Of a stretch of 38,504 bases of DNA, positions 24,790 to 32,005 are shown piece after piece. The first letter of the stretch is position 1; each line of letters opens with the position of its first letter. This DNA comes from Thermoplasmatota archaeon (lineage in GTDB: Archaea; Thermoplasmatota; Thermoplasmata; Thermoplasmatales; Thermoplasmataceae). The position numbers were made by a program, and so were the translations under genes. The notes under the pieces are model-generated. The model searched no databases. It was not told where the DNA came from and saw only the letters and a list, made by a program, of their open reading frames with translations. The stretch is from positions 1 to 38,504 of the forward strand of contig JAMDAM010000022.1 of the NCBI GenBank assembly GCA_023484805.1. The letters run 5' to 3'.

Positions 24790-26061
24790 ATGAGGATCAG
24801 TGCAGAATGGCAAAAACTCACTGAAGCGATGATTCATCGCCCCGGAATTGAGATCGCTTATGCAATGCTCGCGCCCAGACCATTTCTGTTTGAAAGACCA
24901 TTTAAGATAACAAAGGCTGTAAGGGAACATGAGTCGCTGGAAAGAGTCCTTAAGGAAAACGGAGTAAGGGTGAGAGTCCTTCGTGACACCGTTGTGGATG
25001 AAGCTGAAAAATCAATTGATTTCAGGAAAAAACTTGAAGAAAAGGTGAAATCCACTGTCAGATTTTTTGGAACAGTTGAGTCAACAAACCGTGCGACCGC
25101 AGAATTTGTAAAGAATATTGAGACAATAGACTCATCGACACTGTTCCAGATCCTCACCCTTGAGCCTGCTATTGATCTAAAGCGGGACATGGATGACCTG
25201 TCAGTTGAGTATCCTACGGTATATTCAAACATACCACTTGCCAACCTGTATTTCATGCGAGACCAGCAGGCTGTTGGGAACAATGGGGTGGTCATAGGCA
25301 ACATGAAGAAGAGGCAGAGATCAAGGGAAACTGAGATTACAGATTTCGTCATAAGCAATGCTCTTCACGAGAATGGCGTATCCAGGGTCTCTGAAGACCA
25401 CTCGTTTGAGGGTGGAGATTTCATTCCAGCCGGGGAATTTGCACTGATTGGCACCGGGCCAAGAACCGACATGGATGGTGCAATGGAAGTCATAAGGTCC
25501 GGTAGATTTGATTTCGACGAATTCTTTGTCGTAACCAATCCCATCTATGACTTCATGGAGGGTGGGACCAGGGATTCCATGATCAACATGCATCTGGATA
25601 CGTACTTTAACATTGCAGGGGATGGAATTGCAGTAACTGCCTTTGACCTCGCAAAGAAAGCAGAAGGTGTGGTGATGGGAAAAGGTGCCAGAGGGGAATA
25701 CATGGAGACGGGGAGAAGCAACCTTTATGACTACATGAGGGGGAAAGGGTACAATTTCATAAACCTCAGGCTGAGCGAGCAGATGGGATATTCTTCTAAC
25801 TTCCTTACGGTATCAGACAGGAAGATACTTGCTGTTAACGTAAAGCAAGTAATCAGGAAGCTGCTAGACGAGAATGTCTTCTCGAGGAAACTCGCCGACA
25901 TGGTACGTTCAGACCTTGCAAAAAAAGATTCTGACCGGCTGTTTCCGGAAAGGAAAGACATAACAGACCTAGGCCTGGACTGCATTACCCTTGAACTGAG
26001 TGAACTCACGGGGGGATACGGAGGGGCACACTGCATGACTGCGGCCCTTAACCGGAACTGA
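24790..26061 (+). CDS. arcA: Arginine deiminase
   Basis: The 423-residue protein belongs to the arginine deiminase group of amidinotransferase-fold enzymes, which hydrolyse arginine to citrulline and ammonia. The catalytic set is visible: Asp158 in FMRDQQ, Glu207 in FEGGDF, His268 and Asp270 in MHLDTYF, and the nucleophile Cys415 in GGAHCMTAAL near the C terminus. The length matches the family (about 410). No ornithine transcarbamylase or carbamate kinase is nearby, so the ATP-yielding pathway is not shown here; a role in ammonia release or acid tolerance is inference. GGTTAATATTTG lies about 20-30 nt before the ATG. Confidence 0.9.
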   Translation: MRISAEWQKLTEAMIHRPGIEIAYAMLAPRPFLFERPFKITKAVREHESLERVLKENGVRVRVLRDTVVDEAEKSIDFRKKLEEKVKSTVRFFGTVESTNRATAEFVKNIETIDSSTLFQILTLEPAIDLKRDMDDLSVEYPTVYSNIPLANLYFMRDQQAVGNNGVVIGNMKKRQRSRETEITDFVISNALHENGVSRVSEDHSFEGGDFIPAGEFALIGTGPRTDMDGAMEVIRSGRFDFDEFFVVTNPIYDFMEGGTRDSMINMHLDTYFNIAGDGIAVTAFDLAKKAEGVVMGKGARGEYMETGRSNLYDYMRGKGYNFINLRLSEQMGYSSNFLTVSDRKILAVNVKQVIRKLLDENVFSRKLADMVRSDLAKKDSDRLFPERKDITDLGLDCITLELSELTGGYGGAHCMTAALNRN

Positions 26062-26063
26062 CC

Positions 26064-26264
26064 CTAATTGCCGGAATCTGAAAAGATGATGTTCAGGATG
26101 ATGGAATAAGTCACGGTGATACTGCCGTCTGATGTGCAAGCAACAGCAATATTCTGGCTCGTTGACACCAGAATGGGGTCGTTAATGATAACCGCGGCAG
26201 TGGCGGTAGTGGGCAGGAATGCTGCTGTGAATATTTCCTTGAAAAGAACTGTTTTTTTGTTCAT
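26064..26264 (-). CDS. Possible 66-residue secreted or membrane-associated protein
   Basis: A frame open further upstream could start at 26519, but the ATG at 26264 has TATATACT exactly 23-30 nt before it and is the better start. The 66-residue product begins MNKKTVLFKEIF, then a hydrophobic Ala/Thr-rich stretch (AAFLPTTATAAVII) that resembles a signal or anchor, and a beta-like hydrophobic tail. It lies two nucleotides from the convergent arginine deiminase stop. I recognise no family. Expression is plausible but not proven. Confidence 0.42.
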   Translation of the reverse strand: MNKKTVLFKEIFTAAFLPTTATAAVIINDPILVSTSQNIAVACTSDGSITVTYSIILNIIFSDSGN

Positions 26265-26286
26265 ATTTTCTCGGTATAGTATTATG

Positions 26287-26294
26287 AGTATATA
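26287..26294 (-). promoter_or_regulatory. TATA box favouring the 26264 start
   Basis: TATATACT on the minus strand sits 23-30 nt before the ATG at 26264. The spacing fits leaderless transcription and argues against the longer upstream frame. Confidence 0.5.
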
Positions 26295-26432
26295 GAAATA
26301 TAATAACGTATAATTTAATCCATCTGTACAGCGCCTGTCGTTTGGATCATGCCTCTGTATGCTTGCGGAGTCTGGAAGATGTTTTGTTGCAGTTCCAGAT
26401 AATGCTAAATAACCGCAGGCGATGATCAGAAC

Positions 26433-26588
26433 GTGTCCGTAAAGGGATTGTGCCATATTTGCGGGGCACCTGCATCGGCTCTTTGCAGGATATGCAATGA
26501 GCCAACCTGCGAGATTCACCTGTCTAAAAACGGGAGGGTCTGCATACAGTGCCAGGAAAAGTTTGGTGGGCTCGTATTCAACGCCTGA
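26433..26588 (+). CDS. Small double zinc-finger protein (51 aa)
   Basis: A GTG with TAAATAA at 26406-26412 (21-27 nt upstream) opens a 51-residue protein. It holds eight evenly spaced ligands: Cys7/Cys10, Cys18/Cys21, Cys26/His29 and Cys37/Cys40 (LCHICGAPA, LCRICNEPTCEIH, VCIQC). The pattern CxxC-x7-CxxC-x4-CxxH-x7-CxxC should bind two zinc ions in a cross-brace, like HIT-type or B-box fingers. Such fingers mediate protein or nucleic-acid contacts. Its last 11 nt overlap the convergent pheS. The function is unknown. The ligand periodicity makes a chance ORF unlikely. Confidence 0.75.
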   Translation: MSVKGLCHICGAPASALCRICNEPTCEIHLSKNGRVCIQCQEKFGGLVFNA

Positions 26589-28050
26589 ATCTGTATGACT
26601 GCAGCCAATCCAGGTCAGAGTTGTATATATCCCTTATATCCTTTATGTCGTAGAACATCATTGCAAGCCTCTCAAGGCCGAGGCCCCAGGCTATCACAGG
26701 TTCCTTGAGGCCCATGGGTGCCGTGACCTCCGGCCTGAACAGACCAGATCCACCCATCTCTACCTCCTTCCCGTCTATGACTGCCACCACATCCATGCTG
26801 GGCTCTGTATATGGATAGTATGACGGGATCAGCTTTATTTCATTGAAGCCGAGTTTTGAGTAGAATTCCCTTATGAGCCACTTTAACGTTGATATGTTGG
26901 CGTCCTTCCCATAGAATACTCCCTCAATCTGGTGCAGTTCCGCAAGATGCTTCCAGTCAACGCTTTCGTGCCGGAATGCCTTCTCTATGGAGAATACTGC
27001 GACTGGCGGTTCGCGATGGTTGTAGAGATACCTTATGGTGTTAACTGTTGTGTGCGTTCTTAGCAGCATTCGTCTTGCCTCTGCCTCGTCCCACCGGTAT
27101 CTCCACCCAGAATATCCTGGAATCCCACTTTCATGTGACCTTTTTACCTTTTGAAGAATTTCCGGATTTTCAAACTTGGGCTTGTTCTTGACCTCGACAT
27201 AGAATGTATCCTGCAATTCCCTTGCTGGATGGTGCTGCGGGATGAAAAGTGCGTCCATGTTCCAGCCCGCATATTCGATGTAATGCCCGCGTATTTCACT
27301 GAATCCAAGCTCTAGGAATATTCTCTTTACGCGATTGATCAGGTATGTTATCGGGTGCATGGAGGCCCCGTGAAGAGCTTCCACGGGAGAGGAAAGATCG
27401 TACTCCCTGAATGCTGATGATTTCCACCTGCCGGATAAAATTACTTTACTGTCTATTTCCTCGATGCTGTCCTTGCCAGAATCGCGAATCTCGAGGCGCC
27501 TGCCTTTATCTGTGAGGGTTATGTATCTCCTTCCTATTTTCTTCACTTCCAGCAGATCACCTCTCCCCCTGAGGTTCTCCATTATTTTCTGATCCACGCT
27601 TCCCTGCCCTGAATCCAGAATTTCGAGGGCCTTCTGACGATCCTCGATTTCTCTGGCAGCAGCTGGGTTTTCAAGATATACTATCTTGCCTCCCTTCGGC
27701 TTGATCCCAAACTTTGCAAGTTGGGTTATGGCAATTCCCCCTCTTTCCTTTCCAAATCTTACAAATATCTGGTCCAGCATAACTGAACCTTCATTCCTGA
27801 GAAATTTAAGAACTTGGAGTTCTGGCAGACCTTCATTCAGATATTTCCTCCCTTCACCACCCAGCGCGAATTTCTGCTCATATTCAGTCTCCACGGTTAC
27901 GAAACCTTTCTGCTGCAGCCACGAAACTGCGCTGACCAGCTCTCTCTTGGTCATCCCGGGGAGAATGATGCTGTCTTCAGCCACCCTGGACGAATCCGGG
28001 AGGCCTTTCATGAATTTCAGAACCTCGTTCTCGTTCCTGCTTAAATCCAT
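26578..28050 (-). CDS. pheS: Phenylalanyl-tRNA synthetase alpha subunit
   Basis: The 490-residue protein is the archaeal/eukaryotic-type catalytic alpha subunit. N-terminal winged-helix units (about residues 1-190; for example ELVSAVSWLQQKGFV) bind tRNA. The class II core starts with HPITYLINRVKRIFLELGF, followed by QHHPARELQDTFYV, motif 2 around FRHESVDWKHLAELHQIEG, and motif 3 GLGLERLAMM (about 457-466). The beta subunit gene is not in the window. I chose the ATG at 28050; a TTG one codon earlier is possible. The gene is divergent from the disrupted regulator region. Confidence 0.95.
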   Translation of the reverse strand: MDLSRNENEVLKFMKGLPDSSRVAEDSIILPGMTKRELVSAVSWLQQKGFVTVETEYEQKFALGGEGRKYLNEGLPELQVLKFLRNEGSVMLDQIFVRFGKERGGIAITQLAKFGIKPKGGKIVYLENPAAAREIEDRQKALEILDSGQGSVDQKIMENLRGRGDLLEVKKIGRRYITLTDKGRRLEIRDSGKDSIEEIDSKVILSGRWKSSAFREYDLSSPVEALHGASMHPITYLINRVKRIFLELGFSEIRGHYIEYAGWNMDALFIPQHHPARELQDTFYVEVKNKPKFENPEILQKVKRSHESGIPGYSGWRYRWDEAEARRMLLRTHTTVNTIRYLYNHREPPVAVFSIEKAFRHESVDWKHLAELHQIEGVFYGKDANISTLKWLIREFYSKLGFNEIKLIPSYYPYTEPSMDVVAVIDGKEVEMGGSGLFRPEVTAPMGLKEPVIAWGLGLERLAMMFYDIKDIRDIYNSDLDWLQSYRFRR

Positions 28051-28130
28051 CAAGTATGGAACATACCTTCAAATATGAATTTTTGCAGCTTCCCTGTAAT
28101 CTGACAGCCACTCATTTGGCAGGAAATCCA

Positions 28131-28146
28131 CTATATTTTAATATAG
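28131..28146 (+). promoter_or_regulatory. TATA/operator palindrome of the disrupted regulator
   Basis: CTATATT-TT-AATATAG is a perfect 7-bp inverted repeat. Its right half contains TTAATATA, 20-27 nt before the ATG at 28165. A palindrome over the TATA box just ahead of a GntR-type regulator gene suggests an autoregulatory operator. Only the first codons (ATG CAA A) of that gene remain before the inverted repeat begins. Confidence 0.5.
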
Positions 28147-28171
28147 GGTATACATTATTATATAATGCAAA

Positions 28172-28411
28172 CCGGAGGTATTCTTACTCCAAACTTTATC
28201 GTGCTCTGGGTTATGTACGGCACAATCCAGTACACCAGTCCGATAACCAGAAATACGGCAGGGGTATCTATTTCAGATGGATTCAGTCATTGCACCTCAT
28301 TTTGGTTTTGCACACCGCCTGTAGGCGATTACGTCCATTATCACTGCAACAGGCAGCAGCATCTCGATCAGCGTGAACTATCGCGTGGGGTTGACGGGGA
28401 ATATACCAGCT
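28172..28411 (+). repeat. Left arm of a 240-bp perfect inverted repeat
   Basis: This arm is the exact reverse complement of 28543-28782, reading from CCGGAGGTATTC to ATATACCAGCT. It carries no gene sense of its own: its reading frames are antisense copies of the DUF1648 gene start and the regulator tail. It sits where the winged-helix half of the regulator should be, so it is taken to be the derived copy. Confidence 0.97.
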
Positions 28412-28586
28412 CCTTGTAAAGCCTGCTTCAGGCGCCCAGGTAAAGCGATTCCTGGATGACTGGAGTTCAGTTGAGGTTAGCCTCATCAACGAGGCAAAGG
28501 CCATGGGATTCGAAGCAGAGAAGATTATGGAGATATTCAAGAAGCTGGTATATTCCCCGTCAACCCCACGCGATAGTTCACGCTGA
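28395..28586 (+). pseudogene. 3' remnant of a GntR/YtrA-like regulator
   Basis: From 28412 the frame reads as the end of a regulator: KPASGAQVKRFLDDW, then VSLINEAKAMGFEAEKIME and IFKKL, stopping at TGA 28584. The INEAKAMGFEAEKIMEIFKKL helix resembles the short C-terminal tail of YtrA-type GntR regulators, which commonly precede DUF1648-type membrane proteins as here. The N-terminal DNA-binding half (about 70 codons) is missing and replaced by the inverted copy; an in-frame TGA at 28392 closes the frame upstream. The promoter and first codons of the gene appear to survive at 28131-28171, in a different frame. The last 14 codons lie in the right arm. The family call is an inference. Confidence 0.5.
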
Positions 28587-28782
28587 TCGAGATGCTGCTG
28601 CCTGTTGCAGTGATAATGGACGTAATCGCCTACAGGCGGTGTGCAAAACCAAAATGAGGTGCAATGACTGAATCCATCTGAAATAGATACCCCTGCCGTA
28701 TTTCTGGTTATCGGACTGGTGTACTGGATTGTGCCGTACATAACCCAGAGCACGATAAAGTTTGGAGTAAGAATACCTCCGG
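28543..28782 (-). repeat. Right arm of the 240-bp inverted repeat
   Basis: This arm holds the regulator tail, a short open frame (28592-28657, 21 codons with one hydrophobic stretch) and the first 38 codons of the DUF1648 gene. Because it is continuous with that gene, it is the probable original copy. The arms are separated by 131 bp (28412-28542). After a single mismatch at the inner edge, four more bases match. The outer edge contains the palindrome CTCCGGAG (28777-28784). Confidence 0.97.
28656..28661 (+). promoter_or_regulatory. Shine-Dalgarno before a CTG start
   Basis: GAGGTG is a full match to the archaeal anti-SD core. It lies 6 nt before the CTG at 28668, the ideal distance. The ATG at 28664 is too close to it and runs into a stop after five codons. 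Confidence 0.55.
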
Positions 28783-29759
28783 AGAAGGTCAGTGACCCGG
28801 TTATTAGGAAAATGCTGAGAATATATCACGGGTGGCTCGCTCTGGTCACAATAGGCATTTTTGCGTTGTTCATAATTATCCCTGACCTTTACGGAGTCTA
28901 CAAAATTGGAACTTTTTCATATATTGCGGAAATTGCCGCGATTTATCTCATTTATTTTATGGTTCATGCCAGGCTCAAAAGAATAAAGGAGGAAAACGGA
29001 TGGTACCACGGAGCAAGAGAGGCTGCCGGCGTGCTGTTGCCTATTGCACCTCAAAGCCATGGAGACTACGTTTACACAATAATGATCTCATTTTCCGCTG
29101 TGATAGTTGCTGCGACGGTTATCATGGGCGCCATACTTTACCCGGACCTGCCTTCACTTCTCGTTACCCACTATTCCAGTAATGGGATTCCAAACGGTTT
29201 TGAAAGAAAGGATCTGATCGACGTTTTTACATTTCCGATCCTGCAACTGATTGTTACTGCAATTCTCTTCATAGTTTCATGTGCAATATGGAGAGCCAGA
29301 CAGGAAATTGAGGTATTCAGGCCGTATACTTCTTATCTGCAGCAGCTGAAATTCAAAAAGTATTACAGGTACGTGATTATCGCAATATCCATTTCACTTA
29401 ATGTTTCATTGATGCTTGTGGCGGCAATTCACTGGGGGCTGCTGAACAATAATTATGGATCCGCCCTGGATTACTTCCCGATTACCGCAGTACTACTTAT
29501 ATCTACACCCATGATTTATCTCGGCCAACAGGGAAGCAGAATAAAAACCGGGTTCCCGGAACAGCCGACCGGCTTCATCAACATGAACGATGATGTCCTA
29601 TGGAAGGGCGGAATTTTTTATTTCAACAGGTCTGATCATTCGTTTCTGGTGGCAAAGAGATTCGGTATAGGATGGACAATTAACTTCGGCAATCCTGTTA
29701 CCTGGGCAGTTCTTTTGGGAATTGTTATGGTTCCAGTATTCGGTTTATTGATCTTATAA
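28668..29759 (+). CDS. DUF1648/DUF5808 membrane protein, probable CTG start
   Basis: The 363-residue protein (from CTG) has about eight membrane helices. TM1 is AVFLVIGLVYWIVPYIT, followed by the family motif TIKFGVRIPPEKV. A DUF1648 motif appears as YPDLPSLLVTHYSSNGIP and a DUF5808 motif as DDVLWKGGIFYFNRSD then KRFGIGWTINFGNP. Relatives in bacteria are controlled by YtrA-type regulators and link to envelope stress; the exact role is unknown. The first GTG (28719) would cut TM1 in half. An in-frame TGA ends right before the CTG, which follows GAGGTG at a 6-nt spacing, so I place the start there. A one-base frameshift from the ATG at 28664 is the alternative. Confidence 0.75.
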   Translation: MNPSEIDTPAVFLVIGLVYWIVPYITQSTIKFGVRIPPEKVSDPVIRKMLRIYHGWLALVTIGIFALFIIIPDLYGVYKIGTFSYIAEIAAIYLIYFMVHARLKRIKEENGWYHGAREAAGVLLPIAPQSHGDYVYTIMISFSAVIVAATVIMGAILYPDLPSLLVTHYSSNGIPNGFERKDLIDVFTFPILQLIVTAILFIVSCAIWRARQEIEVFRPYTSYLQQLKFKKYYRYVIIAISISLNVSLMLVAAIHWGLLNNNYGSALDYFPITAVLLISTPMIYLGQQGSRIKTGFPEQPTGFINMNDDVLWKGGIFYFNRSDHSFLVAKRFGIGWTINFGNPVTWAVLLGIVMVPVFGLLIL

Positions 29760-29838
29760 CTCTGAAAGCCGTGTCCCTACATTTACTGTATACATAGAAA
29801 ATATAAATACGGCCATAGAATAAGCGGGAGGTATATTA

Positions 29839-30456
29839 TTGATCGGAAAGGATGATTCCATGCAGATTTCCCTGCTTTCTGAACCTGTTTTAGGCGAGGA
29901 AAAACAATGGACAATTTTCAGCAGTTCAGTCAGCATTTATCCAGTAGTGACAATAAAGACAAGGGAAAGCCTTCTGGAAAGCGTAATCCCGCATTATGAC
30001 TGCAGAGACGATAGATCTACCATAATTCTGTATAATTTCGGATATGAGGCGACTGCAAGAGCGGCAGCAGGCAAGTGCAAGAATGCAACTTTGCTGGAAA
30101 TAGGGAACATAGATAGGGCGATTATCGGGGACTCCAGACATGCAGCAAACCTTGGCGATCAGCTGGCTTCCGAAATATTTGCCGATTCCATGAAATTCCG
30201 GAACCTCGATGTATTTATCATTGGGGCAAGCAATATCTTTCTATCCGACAGAAAAGGCTTCAACATGCGATTCACTGAACAGTTTTGGAATTCTTTTATT
30301 TCGGCTGTTAACACCATCAACAATGACTCAAGGCTTATAATGTTCAGCAAGAGAGGCAATACTGAAGTGGAAAAACTTTTGATCTCGCTATCTAACGCCG
30401 TAATATCCGTGGACATTGTGAACGACAACCTCGATTTCCAGATAACCGGCCTATGA
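29839..30456 (+). CDS. Unknown protein coupled to the glycosyltransferase, possibly degenerate RecA-like fold
   Basis: The 205-residue protein starts with TTG, preceded by GGGAGGT at a 7-nt spacing and by AAATATAAATA further upstream. Alternating hydrophobic strands and helices (STIILYNFGYEAT, ATLLEIGN, DVFIIGASNIFL, SRLIMFSKRG, NAVISVDIVND) resemble a Rossmann- or RecA-type nucleotide-binding fold, but no Walker A motif is present. It resembles the ATPase-like accessory proteins of archaea that have lost ATP binding; this is inference. It overlaps the glycosyltransferase start by 4 nt (ATGA), so the two are translated together and probably work together. Confidence 0.6.
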   Translation: MIGKDDSMQISLLSEPVLGEEKQWTIFSSSVSIYPVVTIKTRESLLESVIPHYDCRDDRSTIILYNFGYEATARAAAGKCKNATLLEIGNIDRAIIGDSRHAANLGDQLASEIFADSMKFRNLDVFIIGASNIFLSDRKGFNMRFTEQFWNSFISAVNTINNDSRLIMFSKRGNTEVEKLLISLSNAVISVDIVNDNLDFQITGL

Positions 30457-31976
30457 AAAACCCTGGAAGAGTAGCCATCATTTTCTGTTTCTTTGCTGCA
30501 CCTCTCCTCCTGTCTTTCTTTACTGCTACTTCAATAATCGCCATACCACTTGTTTATATCTACTGGCTACTTCTTTTCATTTCAGTCTTCACCGTAGCCG
30601 TATTCCAGATCCAGATGTTTAAGGCGGACAAATACACCTTCAAGTTGCTACACCATCAGGCAAGCAAAAAAATGATCATATTCATTGCCAGTTTCAACGA
30701 AGATGCCGGAATGGTGGCCAGAAACCTCTTATCAATAAAAAATGCTAACAGGGACGGTGAAGTCTGGCTACTGGACGACTCTACGGACCAGAAGATAGTA
30801 AAAGAACTGATACCGATCTGCGAGAAACTTGGAGTTAGGTTCGTTCATAGAGACTCGAGGAGGGGATATAAGGCTGGAGCCATAAATGACGCCCTGGCAC
30901 TGGTAGGGGAAGGCTATGAGTTTATGGCGGTTTTTGACAGTGACCAGATGCCTAACCCCCGATTCTTCACTGGCATCATGGGGTACTTTTCTGATCCAAA
31001 GATTGCAGTTGTTCAGATACCACAGACATATACAAGTGTTCCAACAAATATCAGTCACTCCGCTTTTTTTCAGCAGGAGGTCTTTCTGAGGAAGATAATG
31101 AGGGCAAGAAGTGGATCTTCAGCATTTATTCTCGGTTCTGGCTTTGTGGCAAGAATTTCTGCGATCAGGTCAGTAGGCGGTTTTTTTGAGGAAAATGTAA
31201 CAGAGGATCTTGCAACATCGATCCTTCTTCAGAGCAATGGCTGGAAGATAGTGTATGTGGATACTTCTGACATCTGGTACGGTAGATCCCCGGAAACTGT
31301 CAGCGCCTACATCAAGCAACAGGGAAGATGGTCACTTGGAGGGTTTCAATCGCTTTCTCTGATGCTGAGCAGCAATCTCTCGTTATCTGCATTTTTTGAT
31401 TACTTTTCAGGCTGGCTTTATTGGTTATGGGTCGGCCCGGTCAGACTTTTTTCGCTTATTACACTTGTGCTATTCCTGGATTTCAGGCTATATACAATTC
31501 TTGTGAATCCTATATTTTTCATCATCTTTTACTTCCCGTTCTTTATTTATTCAATGCTCTTCTATTACTATACAGCGAGCGACGGACTGATGAGTTACGG
31601 AATAAAGGGGTTTTTCATGCACCAAGGTGCGGAACTCATGCTGATGTTCACGGTGACTTCTTCATTTTTCGCATACGTTTTTAGAAGAAAACGTCCTTTT
31701 GCCGTCACGCCAAAAGGGGTTGCCGGAACTTATTCCCTCGGGCAGGCCATGCCCATGATCCTGATAGAATTGCTTGTTACTTCCACAATAAGTCTTGGAA
31801 TTATATGGTTGAGGACTGCCAGCCAGTTTCTGCTAAGAACAGCCATTTACATTAACTTATTTTTCGCTGTCTATCTCATACCTTTCCTGATCGCAGCAAG
31901 CGTTATACTGTTTACCAGCACCTATTCCCCTAAAGATGAAACGATCCTGCTAACCAAGGTGCAGCCGCCCGGATAG
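30453..31976 (+). CDS. Processive family 2 glycosyltransferase, cellulose-synthase-like
   Basis: The 507-residue membrane enzyme has two N-terminal helices (about residues 10-28 and 30-52), a cytoplasmic GT-A domain, and about six C-terminal helices. Catalytic motifs are DDS (108-110), DSD (162-164), TED (250-252) and QQGRW (289-293), the D,D,D,Q(Q/R)xRW set of processive synthases such as BcsA, hyaluronan and glucomannan synthases. It should polymerise a sugar from a nucleotide sugar and thread the chain through the membrane, so an exopolysaccharide is the likely product. The sugar is unknown. The upstream overlapping gene may be a regulator or partner. Confidence 0.9.
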   Translation: MKNPGRVAIIFCFFAAPLLLSFFTATSIIAIPLVYIYWLLLFISVFTVAVFQIQMFKADKYTFKLLHHQASKKMIIFIASFNEDAGMVARNLLSIKNANRDGEVWLLDDSTDQKIVKELIPICEKLGVRFVHRDSRRGYKAGAINDALALVGEGYEFMAVFDSDQMPNPRFFTGIMGYFSDPKIAVVQIPQTYTSVPTNISHSAFFQQEVFLRKIMRARSGSSAFILGSGFVARISAIRSVGGFFEENVTEDLATSILLQSNGWKIVYVDTSDIWYGRSPETVSAYIKQQGRWSLGGFQSLSLMLSSNLSLSAFFDYFSGWLYWLWVGPVRLFSLITLVLFLDFRLYTILVNPIFFIIFYFPFFIYSMLFYYYTASDGLMSYGIKGFFMHQGAELMLMFTVTSSFFAYVFRRKRPFAVTPKGVAGTYSLGQAMPMILIELLVTSTISLGIIWLRTASQFLLRTAIYINLFFAVYLIPFLIAASVILFTSTYSPKDETILLTKVQPPG

Positions 31977-32005
31977 CACCAGAATAAAAACTATGCCCTA
32001 AACCG

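Noticed and set aside
26265-26519. N-terminal extension of the 26064-26264 frame
   Set aside because: It is antisense to the small zinc-finger gene and the TATA box for the 26264 ATG lies inside it.
28172-28782. Insertion sequence or MITE
   Set aside because: The arms code for parts of neighbouring host genes, there is no transposase, no flanking target-site duplication was seen, and the arms are too long and identical for old terminal repeats.
28056-28829. Several open frames on both strands of the inverted repeat (for example 28056-28376 plus, 28165-28419 plus, 28283-28753 minus, 28578-28829 minus)
   Set aside because: They share identical peptide because they read the two arms of the same repeat. 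They are antisense to the DUF1648 gene start and regulator tail and have no family features.
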